From positions 1 through 7,563 of the forward strand of contig DDES01000181.1 in NCBI GenBank assembly GCA_002336765.1: 7,563 nucleotides of DNA. Reading direction: 5' to 3'. The translations under genes were made by a program, and so were the position numbers. The notes under the pieces are model-generated. The model made no database searches. It saw only the letters and a program-made list of their open reading frames with translations, and had not been told where the DNA came from. Positions within the stretch are counted from its first letter, which is position 1, and each line of letters begins with the position of its first letter. Positions 1 through 6,092 of the stretch are shown piece after piece. The stretch comes from Novosphingobium sp. UBA1948. Lineage in GTDB: Bacteria; Pseudomonadota; Alphaproteobacteria; Sphingomonadales; Sphingomonadaceae.

Positions 1-944
1 AGCTGCGGCACGCCGACGCCGGCCACGATCCGCGTGGTGCAGATCGAGCCCGGCCCGATGCCCACCTTCACCGCATCGGCACCCGCATCGATCAGCGCCT
101 TGGTCGCTTCCGCCGTGGCGACATTGCCCGCCACCACCTGTGCATGGGGGTAAAGCACCTTCACACGCTCCACAGCGCGGGCCACATCGCGGTTATGGCC
201 GTGTGCGGTGTCGATGATCACCACATCGCATTCCGCCTCGATCAGCGCCGAGGTCCGCTCGAAACCCTTGTCGCCCACCGTGGTTGCCGCCGCCACGCGC
301 AGACGGCCCGCGCCATCCTTGGTGGCGCTGGGATAGTTCACAGCCTTCTCGATATCCTTGACCGTGATGAGGCCAACACACTTGTAGGCATCATCCACCA
401 CCAGCAGCTTCTCGATCCGGCGCGCATGGAGCAGTTTGCGCGCTTCCTCCTGCGACACACCGGTGCTCACCGTGGCGAGGTTCTCGTGGGTCATCAGCTC
501 GCGCACTGGTTGCGCGGCATTATCGGCAAAGCGCACATCGCGGTTGGTCAGAATGCCCACCAGCTTGCCGCTGGCCTCCACCACGGGAATGCCGCTGATG
601 CGGTTGGCCTGCATGATGGCGCGGGCCTCGCCCAACGTGGCGTCGGGCGCGATGGTGATGGGGTTGACCACCATGCCGCTCTCGAAACGCTTGACCGCGC
701 GCACCGCAGCCACCTGTTCCTCGACGGTCAGATTGCGGTGCAACACGCCAATGCCGCCCAATTGCGCCATGACGATAGCCATATCCGCCTCGGTTACCGT
801 GTCCATCGCCGAGGAAATGACAGGAATGTTGAGAGCAATGCCCTTGGTCAGCCGCGTGCGCGTATCGGCCATGCTGGGCACGATGTCGCTTTCGGCCGGA
901 CGCAGCAACACGTCGTCAAAGGTCAGGCCGAGAGAAATATCCAT
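1..944 (-). CDS. guaB: IMP dehydrogenase (GuaB), 5' part, truncated by left window edge
   Basis: Cytosolic enzyme that oxidises IMP to XMP with NAD+, the committed step of GMP synthesis. The window holds 314 codons of a protein usually about 490 long. The N-terminus contains the family signature LTFDDVLLRP (residues 7-16). The (beta/alpha)8 barrel is interrupted at roughly residues 95-205 by two CBS domains; examples are ISGIPVV (about 116-122) and KLLVVDD (about 179-185). The barrel resumes with IIDTAHGH (about 243-250) and the active-site loop GIGPGSICTT, whose catalytic cysteine is Cys302 (codon 41..39). The 3' third, with the NAD/K+ site and mobile flap, lies outside the window. ATG at 944 gives the family-typical start MDI.LGLTFDD but has only a weak ribosome-binding site. 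An in-frame TTG at 959 has AGGA six bases upstream and would add five residues. The upstream neighbour ends at a strong terminator, so guaB probably has its own promoter, but I see no convincing -35/-10 pair. Confidence 0.97.
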   Translation of the reverse strand, partial: MDISLGLTFDDVLLRPAESDIVPSMADTRTRLTKGIALNIPVISSAMDTVTEADMAIVMAQLGGIGVLHRNLTVEEQVAAVRAVKRFESGMVVNPITIAPDATLGEARAIMQANRISGIPVVEASGKLVGILTNRDVRFADNAAQPVRELMTHENLATVSTGVSQEEARKLLHARRIEKLLVVDDAYKCVGLITVKDIEKAVNYPSATKDGAGRLRVAAATTVGDKGFERTSALIEAECDVVIIDTAHGHNRDVARAVERVKVLYPHAQVVAGNVATAEATKALIDAGADAVKVGIGPGSICTTRIVAGVGVPQ

Positions 945-1067
945 GATCGCCACGCTCAAAAGCTTTCCTGCTGGGGGGCGCTGCTTGCGTCAACCGCCCG
1001 TCGATTCGTGGCGGCCCATGTAAACAAGCCGCATGACAAGCGAAAGGGGCTAGGCGGCAAAATGCAC

Positions 1068-1099
1068 AAAAAGGGCGCGGGAGAATGCCTCCCGCGCCC
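1068..1099 (-). terminator. Rho-independent terminator of the small C-x9-C protein gene
   Basis: An 11-bp perfect GC-rich stem (1073-1083 paired with 1089-1099) has a 5-nt loop. Read on the minus strand it is followed directly by five T (1068-1072) and further T-rich sequence. It starts 27 bases after the stop of the 1126-1527 gene and before guaB, so it should insulate guaB from upstream transcription. On the plus strand the hairpin is not followed by a T tract, so it works in one direction only. Confidence 0.85.
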
Positions 1100-1125
1100 C
1101 GTTCTGTTCAAAAAAGCTCAGCCGA

Positions 1126-1527
1126 TCAGGCGGCGCACTTGATGAACTTGCCCTTGGCATCCTTGCAGGGACCCTTCTTGGCGGGCGCGGAAGGAGCGGC
1201 GGGCGCAGGCGCCGCAGCAGCCGGAGCGGCAGCAGCGTCCGTGCCGCACTTGATGAACTTACCCTTGGCATCCTTGCAGGGGCCGCCAGCCTTGGCGGGG
1301 GCGGCAGGCGCGGCAGGGGCCGGAGCGGCCTTGGGCGCGGGCGCAGCCTTGGGCTTCACACCGGCGGCCTTCTCGGCCTTGGTCACATACTGCGAATCCG
1401 GAACGGCACCCGGCGTGCCACACTTGGCGAACTGGCCCTTGGCGTTACGGCAATGTTCGGCGGCGCTGGCCGAGGCCGGAATGGCGAACATGGCAAGCAT
1501 GGCGAGCGGAAGCAGCAGTTTCTTCAT
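1126..1527 (-). CDS. Small secreted protein with three C-x9-C modules and Ala/Pro-rich linkers
   Basis: A 133-residue protein of unknown function. Residues 1-23 form a Sec signal peptide: MKK, then a hydrophobic stretch LLLPLAMLAMFAIP, then small residues ASASAA before Glu24. The mature part has three copies of a short motif, C-[KR]-[DN]-A-K-G-[KQ]-F-[IA]-K-C, at Cys26-Cys36, Cys84-Cys94 and Cys121-Cys131. They are joined by low-complexity Ala/Pro/Lys segments (about 56-80 and 98-118). These six are the only cysteines, which suggests one disulfide or one small metal site per module in the periplasm or outside the cell; this is inference. The start is set by a very strong ribosome-binding site (GAGGAGGGA, 1532-1540) five bases or less before ATG 1527. 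An in-frame ATG at 1593 would add 22 basic residues in front of the signal peptide and is unlikely. The gene is monocistronic, with its own candidate promoter and terminator. I recognise no named family. Confidence 0.85.
   Translation of the reverse strand: MKKLLLPLAMLAMFAIPASASAAEHCRNAKGQFAKCGTPGAVPDSQYVTKAEKAAGVKPKAAPAPKAAPAPAAPAAPAKAGGPCKDAKGKFIKCGTDAAAAPAAAAPAPAAPSAPAKKGPCKDAKGKFIKCAA
1135..1170. repeat. 36-bp direct repeat, copy A (third C-x9-C module)
   Basis: This 36-base stretch matches 1246-1281 with a single mismatch (G/A). It encodes the module CKDAKGKFIKC and the adjoining base pairs. Near-identity at synonymous positions points to a recent internal duplication within the gene. 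Confidence 0.85.
1246..1281. repeat. 36-bp direct repeat, copy B (second C-x9-C module)
   Basis: Partner of 1135-1170, 35 of 36 bases identical, in the same orientation and 111 bp away, so in the same reading frame. The first module of the protein (about 1420-1455) is a diverged relative: it encodes CRNAKGQFAKC. Confidence 0.85.
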
Positions 1528-1566
1528 GAGATCCCTCCTCGTCGCGGCAGGCGACTGGTGCAAAGG

Positions 1567-1593
1567 ATTATTCCTCCGACGCTTAGGCGTCAA
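1567..1593 (-). promoter_or_regulatory. Candidate sigma70-type promoter for the small C-x9-C protein gene
   Basis: On the minus strand TTGACG (1593-1588) fits a -35 box at five of six positions. AATAAT (1572-1567) fits a -10 box at five of six. The spacer is 15 bp, shorter than the ideal 17. The start of transcription would fall near 1560, giving a leader of about 33 bases before ATG 1527. Within the spacer region is a short inverted repeat GACGC/GCGTC (1578-1582 and 1587-1591). This is a reading of motifs only, with no expression evidence. Confidence 0.35.
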
Positions 1594-1611
1594 TGAACCA
1601 CGTGTTCATTG
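1591..1611. promoter_or_regulatory. Palindrome overlapping the -35 region, possible repressor operator
   Basis: Perfect 8-bp arms, CAATGAAC (1591-1598) and GTTCATTG (1604-1611), are separated by 5 bp (CACGT). The site overlaps the candidate -35 box of the small secreted protein gene. No T tract follows on either strand, so it is not an intrinsic terminator. Its size and spacing are those of a binding site for a dimeric helix-turn-helix regulator, but no regulator gene is present in the window and the identity of any binding protein is unknown. Confidence 0.45.
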
Positions 1612-1647
1612 CGCAGAAAGTCGATAAAAAGTTAACGCGCCCGCAAT

Positions 1648-3162
1648 CTAGCGCGAACGCTGGTCCACCGCGCCGGGATAGCGCAAGGTGTCGGCAAAAT
1701 ACTGCACCAGCGCGACATGGAAGGCGACATCTTCCGCAGCCCCGCCCAGTTCCAGTTCGGGGCCCACCACGTCGGCGGCATTGTGATAGCCATTGCCGAA
1801 GAAATTCTCGAGCCGCGCAATCTCGCCATAGGCGCTGGTGACCATCACAGCGGGCAGATCATGCGCCATCAGCGCCCAGCCATCCTGCCGCTTGATATAG
1901 AGATTGGGCGCGGTCGAATCCGACAATTTGCGTTTCTGCTCGCGCGCCACAGTGGCAATGCCGTTGTCGAGCGGGGTCATCCCCTTGCCCACCACGCCCA
2001 GCGCGGTTCCGGCAGGGGCAATCGCCACCGAATCGATGTTGAAGCCCGCCACGATATTCTTGAGCGGGATCGGCGGGTTTTCGGCAAAGGCTTCGGCGCC
2101 CAGCAGGCCGATTTCCTCGCCCGTGGTGGCCACCACATAGACATCACGGTCCAGCCCGCCCGGAATGCGGGTCAACCTGCGCGCCACTTCCAGCATGGCC
2201 GCCACACCGCTGGCATTATCCACCGCGCCATGACAGATGACGCGCTGGTTGGGCGGCGGGCATTGGCCGAAATGATCCCAATGCGCCATCAGCAGCACCG
2301 CCCCGCGCTCCGGCTTGCGGCCGGGCAAGCGGCCGATGATGTTGTGGGTGCGGATCACCGTCTCGCGGGTGGTAGCTTCCAGACTGGCGGTGATATCCAG
2401 CGGGCGCGCCACGAAATCGGGCCGCCCCGCCTCCCGTTGCAGGCTGGCGAGCGAATCCGGCCCGCTGGCCAGCAATTGGGCAAAGGCAGGCGCGGCAATA
2501 TAGCCTTCCATATCCCCGCCCTGCGCCTCGCTGGCCAGGGCATAGGCGGTGCGTTTACGCCGCGCGGCGATACCCGCCAGCGTGCGTTGCCCGTCGAGCA
2601 CCGTCAGCACAGCAGCCGCGCCACCCGCCAGCAGCGCGTTTTGCCGCGCATGCGCTGCGCTGGAATAATCGGCCTCGGGCTTCAACGCGCCATCATCGTC
2701 GAGCAGCACCGCCACACGCCCCGCCAGTTCGGCGCGCGGCGGGATCGCGGCGCCGCGCCCGACAAACACCACCGGCGCGCCCTGCACCAGCCCGCGCCGC
2801 CCCGAGGTGAGCATCAGCACATCGCCTTGCGCCACCGGCAGTACCCGCCCGCGCCTGAAAAATTGCGCCACGCTGCCCGCCGGTTCGCGGCCCACCAGCT
2901 TCACCGGCGCGAACCAAGGATTGCCGGGCTGGTTGGTGCCCGACACCAGCCCCATATCGTAGAGCTGCTTGCCGATGTAGCGCAGCGTCTTGGTCTCGCC
3001 CGCTGTACCGGGTTCGCGCCCCGCGAAATCGTCGCTTGCGAGAATTTTGATATGGGCCAGCAATTGCTCCTGCAATGCCTTGTCAGGCCGCGCGGAGGCT
3101 GGCGTAACCAGACACAGCATGGCCACACCCAGCGCCGCCAGACAGGCAGCCCCGCGCATCAT
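1648..3162 (-). CDS. Exported M28-family zinc peptidase (aminopeptidase-like) with PA-type insert
   Basis: Probably a periplasmic or secreted co-catalytic di-zinc exopeptidase releasing N-terminal amino acids from peptides. From the chosen start it has 504 residues. A signal peptide covers about residues 1-24 (MMRGAACLAALGVAM...TPASA). A protease-associated-like domain covers about 110-250, and the M28 catalytic core about 270-500. The full metal and catalytic set is visible: H294-x-D296 in AHWDHFG, D315 in VDNASG, E349/E350 in TGEE, D377 in NIDS, and H460 in YHNAAD. A loop with Cys301 and Cys310 lies between the first two motifs and may form a disulfide. The start is uncertain. ATG 3162 (or 3159, with GGA 7 bases upstream) gives the cleanest signal peptide. 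In-frame ATGs at 3171, 3192 and 3336 only lengthen the N-terminus. It is transcribed divergently from the YpfJ-type peptidase. Substrate cannot be told from sequence. Confidence 0.9.
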   Translation of the reverse strand: MMRGAACLAALGVAMLCLVTPASARPDKALQEQLLAHIKILASDDFAGREPGTAGETKTLRYIGKQLYDMGLVSGTNQPGNPWFAPVKLVGREPAGSVAQFFRRGRVLPVAQGDVLMLTSGRRGLVQGAPVVFVGRGAAIPPRAELAGRVAVLLDDDGALKPEADYSSAAHARQNALLAGGAAAVLTVLDGQRTLAGIAARRKRTAYALASEAQGGDMEGYIAAPAFAQLLASGPDSLASLQREAGRPDFVARPLDITASLEATTRETVIRTHNIIGRLPGRKPERGAVLLMAHWDHFGQCPPPNQRVICHGAVDNASGVAAMLEVARRLTRIPGGLDRDVYVVATTGEEIGLLGAEAFAENPPIPLKNIVAGFNIDSVAIAPAGTALGVVGKGMTPLDNGIATVAREQKRKLSDSTAPNLYIKRQDGWALMAHDLPAVMVTSAYGEIARLENFFGNGYHNAADVVGPELELGGAAEDVAFHVALVQYFADTLRYPGAVDQRSR

Positions 3163-3354
3163 GCATTCCATCGCTGATCTGGCTCGGCTCATCGCGGCCA
3201 GCCTACACAAACGCCGCCTTGCGGCAAGCACGCCAAAACACGCAAAGGCGCAAAACGCGATGAGCCGTTGCCGCCTTGCATCACCGTCCGCTTTCAAGGG
3301 CTTGCGCAACAGGTGCCTGATCCGGCAAAGCGGCAAGTGTTAAGGGAGGCAAAC
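3163..3354. promoter_or_regulatory. Divergent intergenic region between the two peptidase genes
   Basis: This 192-bp stretch must hold the promoters of both the M28 peptidase (minus) and the YpfJ-type peptidase (plus). On the minus strand TTGCCG (3227-3222) and TAGGCT (3205-3200), 16 bp apart, form a weak -35/-10 candidate. It would start transcription near 3193 and so favours an M28 start at 3171 or 3162. I see no clear promoter for the plus-strand gene. The region contains the 12-bp inverted repeat listed separately. Confidence 0.4.
3185..3267. repeat. Perfect 12-bp inverted repeat with 59-bp spacer in the divergent promoter region
   Basis: CGGCTCATCGCG at 3185-3196 is the exact reverse complement of CGCGATGAGCCG at 3256-3267. 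One arm faces each divergent gene, and each arm contains an ATGAGCCG that would read as a start codon in the outward direction. It could be two operator half-sites for a regulator acting on both genes, or a long-loop hairpin. The match is direct observation; the role is inference. Confidence 0.5.
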
Positions 3355-4272
3355 ATGCGGCTCGACGATTTCGACCCCAATGATGTGGATATCGAGGATC
3401 AGCGCGGCAGAGGCGGCGGACTGGGCGGCATGTTCGGTGGCGGTGGCGGCGGTCAGGGCTTTCGCATCGGCGGCGGCGGCATGGGGATCGGCACGATCTT
3501 GCTGTTGATGGCGGGTGCGTGGTTGCTGGGGATCAACCCGCTCTCGGTGCTGGGGCTGATCTCGGGCCAGCAACTGGCCTCGCCCACACAGCAAAGCGCG
3601 CCGGTCGAGGCGGGCGCCGATGCCGCCAGCAGTTGCACCGTGAACGCGGCGAGCCAGCAGAGCTGCAACGACCTGTCCTCGCTCAACAAGACATGGCGGG
3701 CGCTGTTCGCGGAAAAGGGCCATGATTTCGCCAAGCCGAAGCTGGTGTTCTATTCGCAGAACGGTTCGTCCGGCTGTGGCGCGGCGCAAAGCGCGATGGG
3801 GCCCTTCTATTGCCCCGAGGATGGCGGCATCTATCTCGACACCGATTTCTACACCCAGATGGACCAGCAACTGGGCGCCAAGGGCCAGTTCGCGCGCGAC
3901 TATGTGATCGCGCATGAATATGGCCACCACGTGCAAAACCTGCTGGGCACATCCGGCAAGGTCCATGCCGCACAGGAGGCCAATCCGGCGCAGGCCAACC
4001 GCCTGTCGGTGCGTCTGGAATTGCAGGCTGATTGCTATGCCGGTGTGTGGGCCGCACGCAACCGCGACCGACTGGAACAGGGCGACATGGAAAGCGGGCT
4101 CAACGCCGCGCACCAGATCGGCGACGATGTTCTGCTGAAGGAAGCGGGCCGCAATGTGAACGAGGCCGCCTTTACCCACGGTTCGGCGGCGCAGCGCATG
4201 GCATGGCTGAAGAAAGGTCTGGACAGCGGCGATCCGGCTGCCTGCAACACCTTCGGATCGGGAGAAATGTGA
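3355..4272 (+). CDS. YpfJ-type neutral zinc metallopeptidase, membrane-anchored
   Basis: A 305-residue member of the YpfJ/Zn_peptidase family (Pfam PF04228 by pattern). The N-terminus is short and acidic (DDFDPNDVDIED) and leads into a glycine-rich stretch (about 18-46). One hydrophobic segment (about 45-70, GTILLLMAGAWLLG) should anchor it with the catalytic domain in the periplasm. The domain has the zincin motif HEYGH at 187-191 (zinc ligands His187 and His191, base Glu188), a downstream ELQADCYAG (Glu222 as likely third ligand) and the family-typical THGSAAQR near 274-281. Six cysteines (94, 104, 141, 153, 227, 297) could form disulfides. ATG 3355 is chosen because AAGGGAGG lies five bases upstream; an in-frame ATG at 3268 lacks this. 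The stop overlaps the next start by one base (TGATG), so the two genes form an operon with likely translational coupling. The physiological substrate of this family is not well established. Confidence 0.93.
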   Translation: MRLDDFDPNDVDIEDQRGRGGGLGGMFGGGGGGQGFRIGGGGMGIGTILLLMAGAWLLGINPLSVLGLISGQQLASPTQQSAPVEAGADAASSCTVNAASQQSCNDLSSLNKTWRALFAEKGHDFAKPKLVFYSQNGSSGCGAAQSAMGPFYCPEDGGIYLDTDFYTQMDQQLGAKGQFARDYVIAHEYGHHVQNLLGTSGKVHAAQEANPAQANRLSVRLELQADCYAGVWAARNRDRLEQGDMESGLNAAHQIGDDVLLKEAGRNVNEAAFTHGSAAQRMAWLKKGLDSGDPAACNTFGSGEM

Positions 4273-4607
4273 TGCTGGTTAAGCCTGCCTATGCCGCCCT
4301 TGCCCTGCTGCTCACGGCGCCGACACTGGCCCATGCGCAACCGCCTGCGCCGATTGTCGGTGGTTGGAGCGCGGTGGAGCAACCCGCGAAGAATGCCGAA
4401 GTCCGCGCCGCTGCCAAGGCGCTGCTCGCCGCCCTGCCGTTGCGCCACAAACGCCTCGCGAAGATCGAGGTCGCCGAACAGCAGGTGGTGGCAGGCATGA
4501 ACTATCGCCTCACGCTACGCCTCGCCAATGGCACGCGCTGGAGCGGGGTGGTGTGGCACAAGCTCGACGGAACCTATGACGCGCAAAAGCCAGAGCGCCT
4601 GCGCTGA
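4272..4607 (+). CDS. Small secreted cystatin-like domain protein
   Basis: A 111-residue protein. The signal peptide is residues 1-22 (MLVKPAYAALALLLTAPTLA, then AHA-type cleavage). The mature part follows the linear plan of a type 1/phytocystatin domain. There is a Gly-Gly pair near the N-terminus (30-31, IVGGWSAV) and an Ala/Lys-rich helix (about 40-56). Next come a strand and the first hairpin QVVAG (71-75), the diagnostic motif of papain inhibitors. Then come the strands YRLTLRL and WSGVVWHKL, with Trp95 near the place of the second cystatin loop (the usual Pro-Trp pair is not intact). ATG 4272 overlaps the upstream stop (TGATG) and has GGAGA seven bases upstream. It may be an inhibitor of C1-type cysteine proteases, or it may use the cystatin fold for another binding role such as escorting or blocking the coupled metallopeptidase. 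Gene existence is near certain; function is inference. Confidence 0.88.
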   Translation: MLVKPAYAALALLLTAPTLAHAQPPAPIVGGWSAVEQPAKNAEVRAAAKALLAALPLRHKRLAKIEVAEQQVVAGMNYRLTLRLANGTRWSGVVWHKLDGTYDAQKPERLR

Positions 4608-4616
4608 TCCGGCAAC

Positions 4617-4651
4617 AAAAAGGGCGGGATAATACCCGCCCTTTTCTATTT
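4617..4651. terminator. Bidirectional rho-independent terminator between convergent genes
   Basis: A GC stem GGGCGGG (4622-4628) pairs with CCCGCCC (4635-4641) around a 6-nt AT loop. It is flanked by A5 on the left (4617-4621) and T4CTATTT on the right (4642-4651). On the plus strand it ends the metallopeptidase/cystatin-like operon, 10 bases after its stop. On the minus strand, where the left A tract reads as T5, it ends the flavoprotein transcript. Confidence 0.88.
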
Positions 4652-4668
4652 ACGACAGATCGCCGCGA

Positions 4669-6075
4669 TCAATCGCCAGTCAGAATGCGGTCCACCAACT
4701 GCTTCACGGTGGGCGTGAAATTGTTGGAATAGAACGGGTCCTGCTTGAAGCGGTAGGCCGCATGGCCCGCAAACATCAGATTTTCATCGATGCTGCCGCC
4801 GTGGGCGATGTTCTGCAGGCTCTTCTGGATGCAGAAGCTGCGCGGATCGGCCAGACGGCCGGTCGACCAGTCATCATGGTCCTTCCAGCTCGAAAAGCCG
4901 CAATGCGAGAGGCAGCCCATGCAATCGGCCTGATCCTTGCGGATTTCCTCGCGCTCGGCAGGGGTGACGAACACCAGCGTATCGTCGGGCGTGCGCAGTG
5001 CGTCGGTGAAGCCAGCGCCGAACCATGTGCGGGCACGTTCGCGGTCGCAAGGCGTTACCCAGAAGTTCTTGCCCTTCACCCCCACGTCGAGCTGCACGCT
5101 ATGGTCGCCCGCCTCCACCTTGGAATAGGCGATCTGACGGTCGCTGCGCGCGACAAGGCTCATCAGGAAGGGATTCTTGACCGCCGAGGAATAGAAGCCC
5201 GTCGGCGAGAATTTGTGCAGCAGGATATCGCCTTCATCCAGCGTGCGCAGATGATCCTTCCACGCCTGCGGGATAGGGCTTTCCTCGGTCAGCAACGGGC
5301 GCGTGCCATACTGGAAGGCGATGGCGCCCAGTTCGGGATTGTCGATCCAGTTTTCCCATTCGCGCAGATACCAGACGCCGCCCGCCATGATGATCGGCAC
5401 GCTGTCGGGCACGCCTTCCGCGCGCATCGTCTCGCGCAATTGCTTGACGCGGGGATAGGGGTCCTGCGGCTTGGTGGGATCTTCGGCGTTGGACAGGCCA
5501 TTATGCCCGCCCGCCAGCCACGGATCTTCATAGACCACCGCCGCCATCAGTTCCGAAACCTTGGAATAGGCCCGCTTCCACAGCGCACGGAACGCACGGC
5601 CCGAGGAGACGATCGGCAGGTATTGCACGTTGAAACGCGCCGCAATCTCCGACAGCTTGTAAGGCATGCCCGCGCCGCAAGTCACACCCTGGATCATGCC
5701 CTTGGTGCGCTCCAGCACGCCTTCGAGCACCTGCTGCGCGCCGCCCATTTCCCACAGCACGTTGATGTTGATCGCGCCTTTTCCGCCCGCGATATCATAG
5801 GCGCGCTTCACCTGCTCCACCGCGCCGTCAATGGCATAGCGGATCAGTTCCTGATGGCGTCCGGCGCGGGTTTTGTCGTGATAGATCTGGGGAATCACGT
5901 TGCCGTCGGCATCATAGGAGTCCGCGTTGACCGCGCTCACTGTGCCGATGCCGCCTGCCGCCGCCCATGCGCCGCTGCTGGAATGGTTGGAAACCGCAAC
6001 ACCCTTGCCGCCCTCGATCAGCGGCCATACTTCGCGGCCAGCATACATGATCGGCTGCAAACCCTTGAAACCCAT
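4669..6075 (-). CDS. Nitronate monooxygenase/PfaD-like FMN protein with four-Cys C-terminal cluster
   Basis: A 468-residue TIM-barrel flavoprotein of the 2-nitropropane dioxygenase/nitronate monooxygenase superfamily, probably cytosolic and FMN-binding. Matching elements are PLIEGGKGVAVS (18-29) with AAAGGIGTVSA (38-48), GVTCGAGMP (130-138), PIVSSGRA (154-161), AGGHNG with His191 at the position of the family's conserved active-site histidine, the phosphate-binding IIMAGGVW (228-235), and FQYGTRPLLTEES (from 254). Several of these resemble the PfaD/FabK branch as much as true nitronate monooxygenases, so the substrate should be left open. About 100 extra C-terminal residues hold Cys385, Cys388, Cys392 and Cys415 (C-x2-C-x3-C-x22-C), the spacing of a possible [4Fe-4S] or zinc site. 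ATG 6075 is the only usable start: no ATG, GTG or TTG lies in frame between it and the upstream stop. The ribosome-binding site is weak. It lies 214 bases downstream of the beta-lactamase, on the same strand. Confidence 0.88.
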   Translation of the reverse strand: MGFKGLQPIMYAGREVWPLIEGGKGVAVSNHSSSGAWAAAGGIGTVSAVNADSYDADGNVIPQIYHDKTRAGRHQELIRYAIDGAVEQVKRAYDIAGGKGAININVLWEMGGAQQVLEGVLERTKGMIQGVTCGAGMPYKLSEIAARFNVQYLPIVSSGRAFRALWKRAYSKVSELMAAVVYEDPWLAGGHNGLSNAEDPTKPQDPYPRVKQLRETMRAEGVPDSVPIIMAGGVWYLREWENWIDNPELGAIAFQYGTRPLLTEESPIPQAWKDHLRTLDEGDILLHKFSPTGFYSSAVKNPFLMSLVARSDRQIAYSKVEAGDHSVQLDVGVKGKNFWVTPCDRERARTWFGAGFTDALRTPDDTLVFVTPAEREEIRKDQADCMGCLSHCGFSSWKDHDDWSTGRLADPRSFCIQKSLQNIAHGGSIDENLMFAGHAAYRFKQDPFYSNNFTPTVKQLVDRILTGD

Positions 6076-6092
6076 TTCTATGTCTTTCGCAA

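Noticed and set aside
945..1067. guaB promoter region, TTGACG on the minus strand at 993-988
   Set aside because: No acceptable -10 box lies 15-18 bp downstream and the site is too close to the start codon; I cannot place the guaB promoter.
144..1142. Long plus-strand ORF (332 codons) opposite guaB
   Set aside because: It is antisense to an unmistakable IMP dehydrogenase, and its product is rich in His/Arg/Gly without domain character, as expected for the complement of GC-rich coding DNA.
1623..1647. Possible terminator behind the M28 gene (GC-rich run then TTTTT on the minus strand)
   Set aside because: The GC-rich run does not form a stem longer than about 3 bp, so there is no credible hairpin before the T tract.
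1717..3177. Long plus-strand ORF (486 codons) opposite the M28 peptidase
   Set aside because: It is a shadow of a gene whose complete metal-binding motif set is on the other strand; the translated product is His/Arg/Gln-rich and resembles no family.
3163..3336. Longer N-terminus of the M28 peptidase from ATG 3336
   Set aside because: It would put about 58 residues of basic, non-signal sequence before a clear signal peptide and would consume nearly all of the divergent promoter region.
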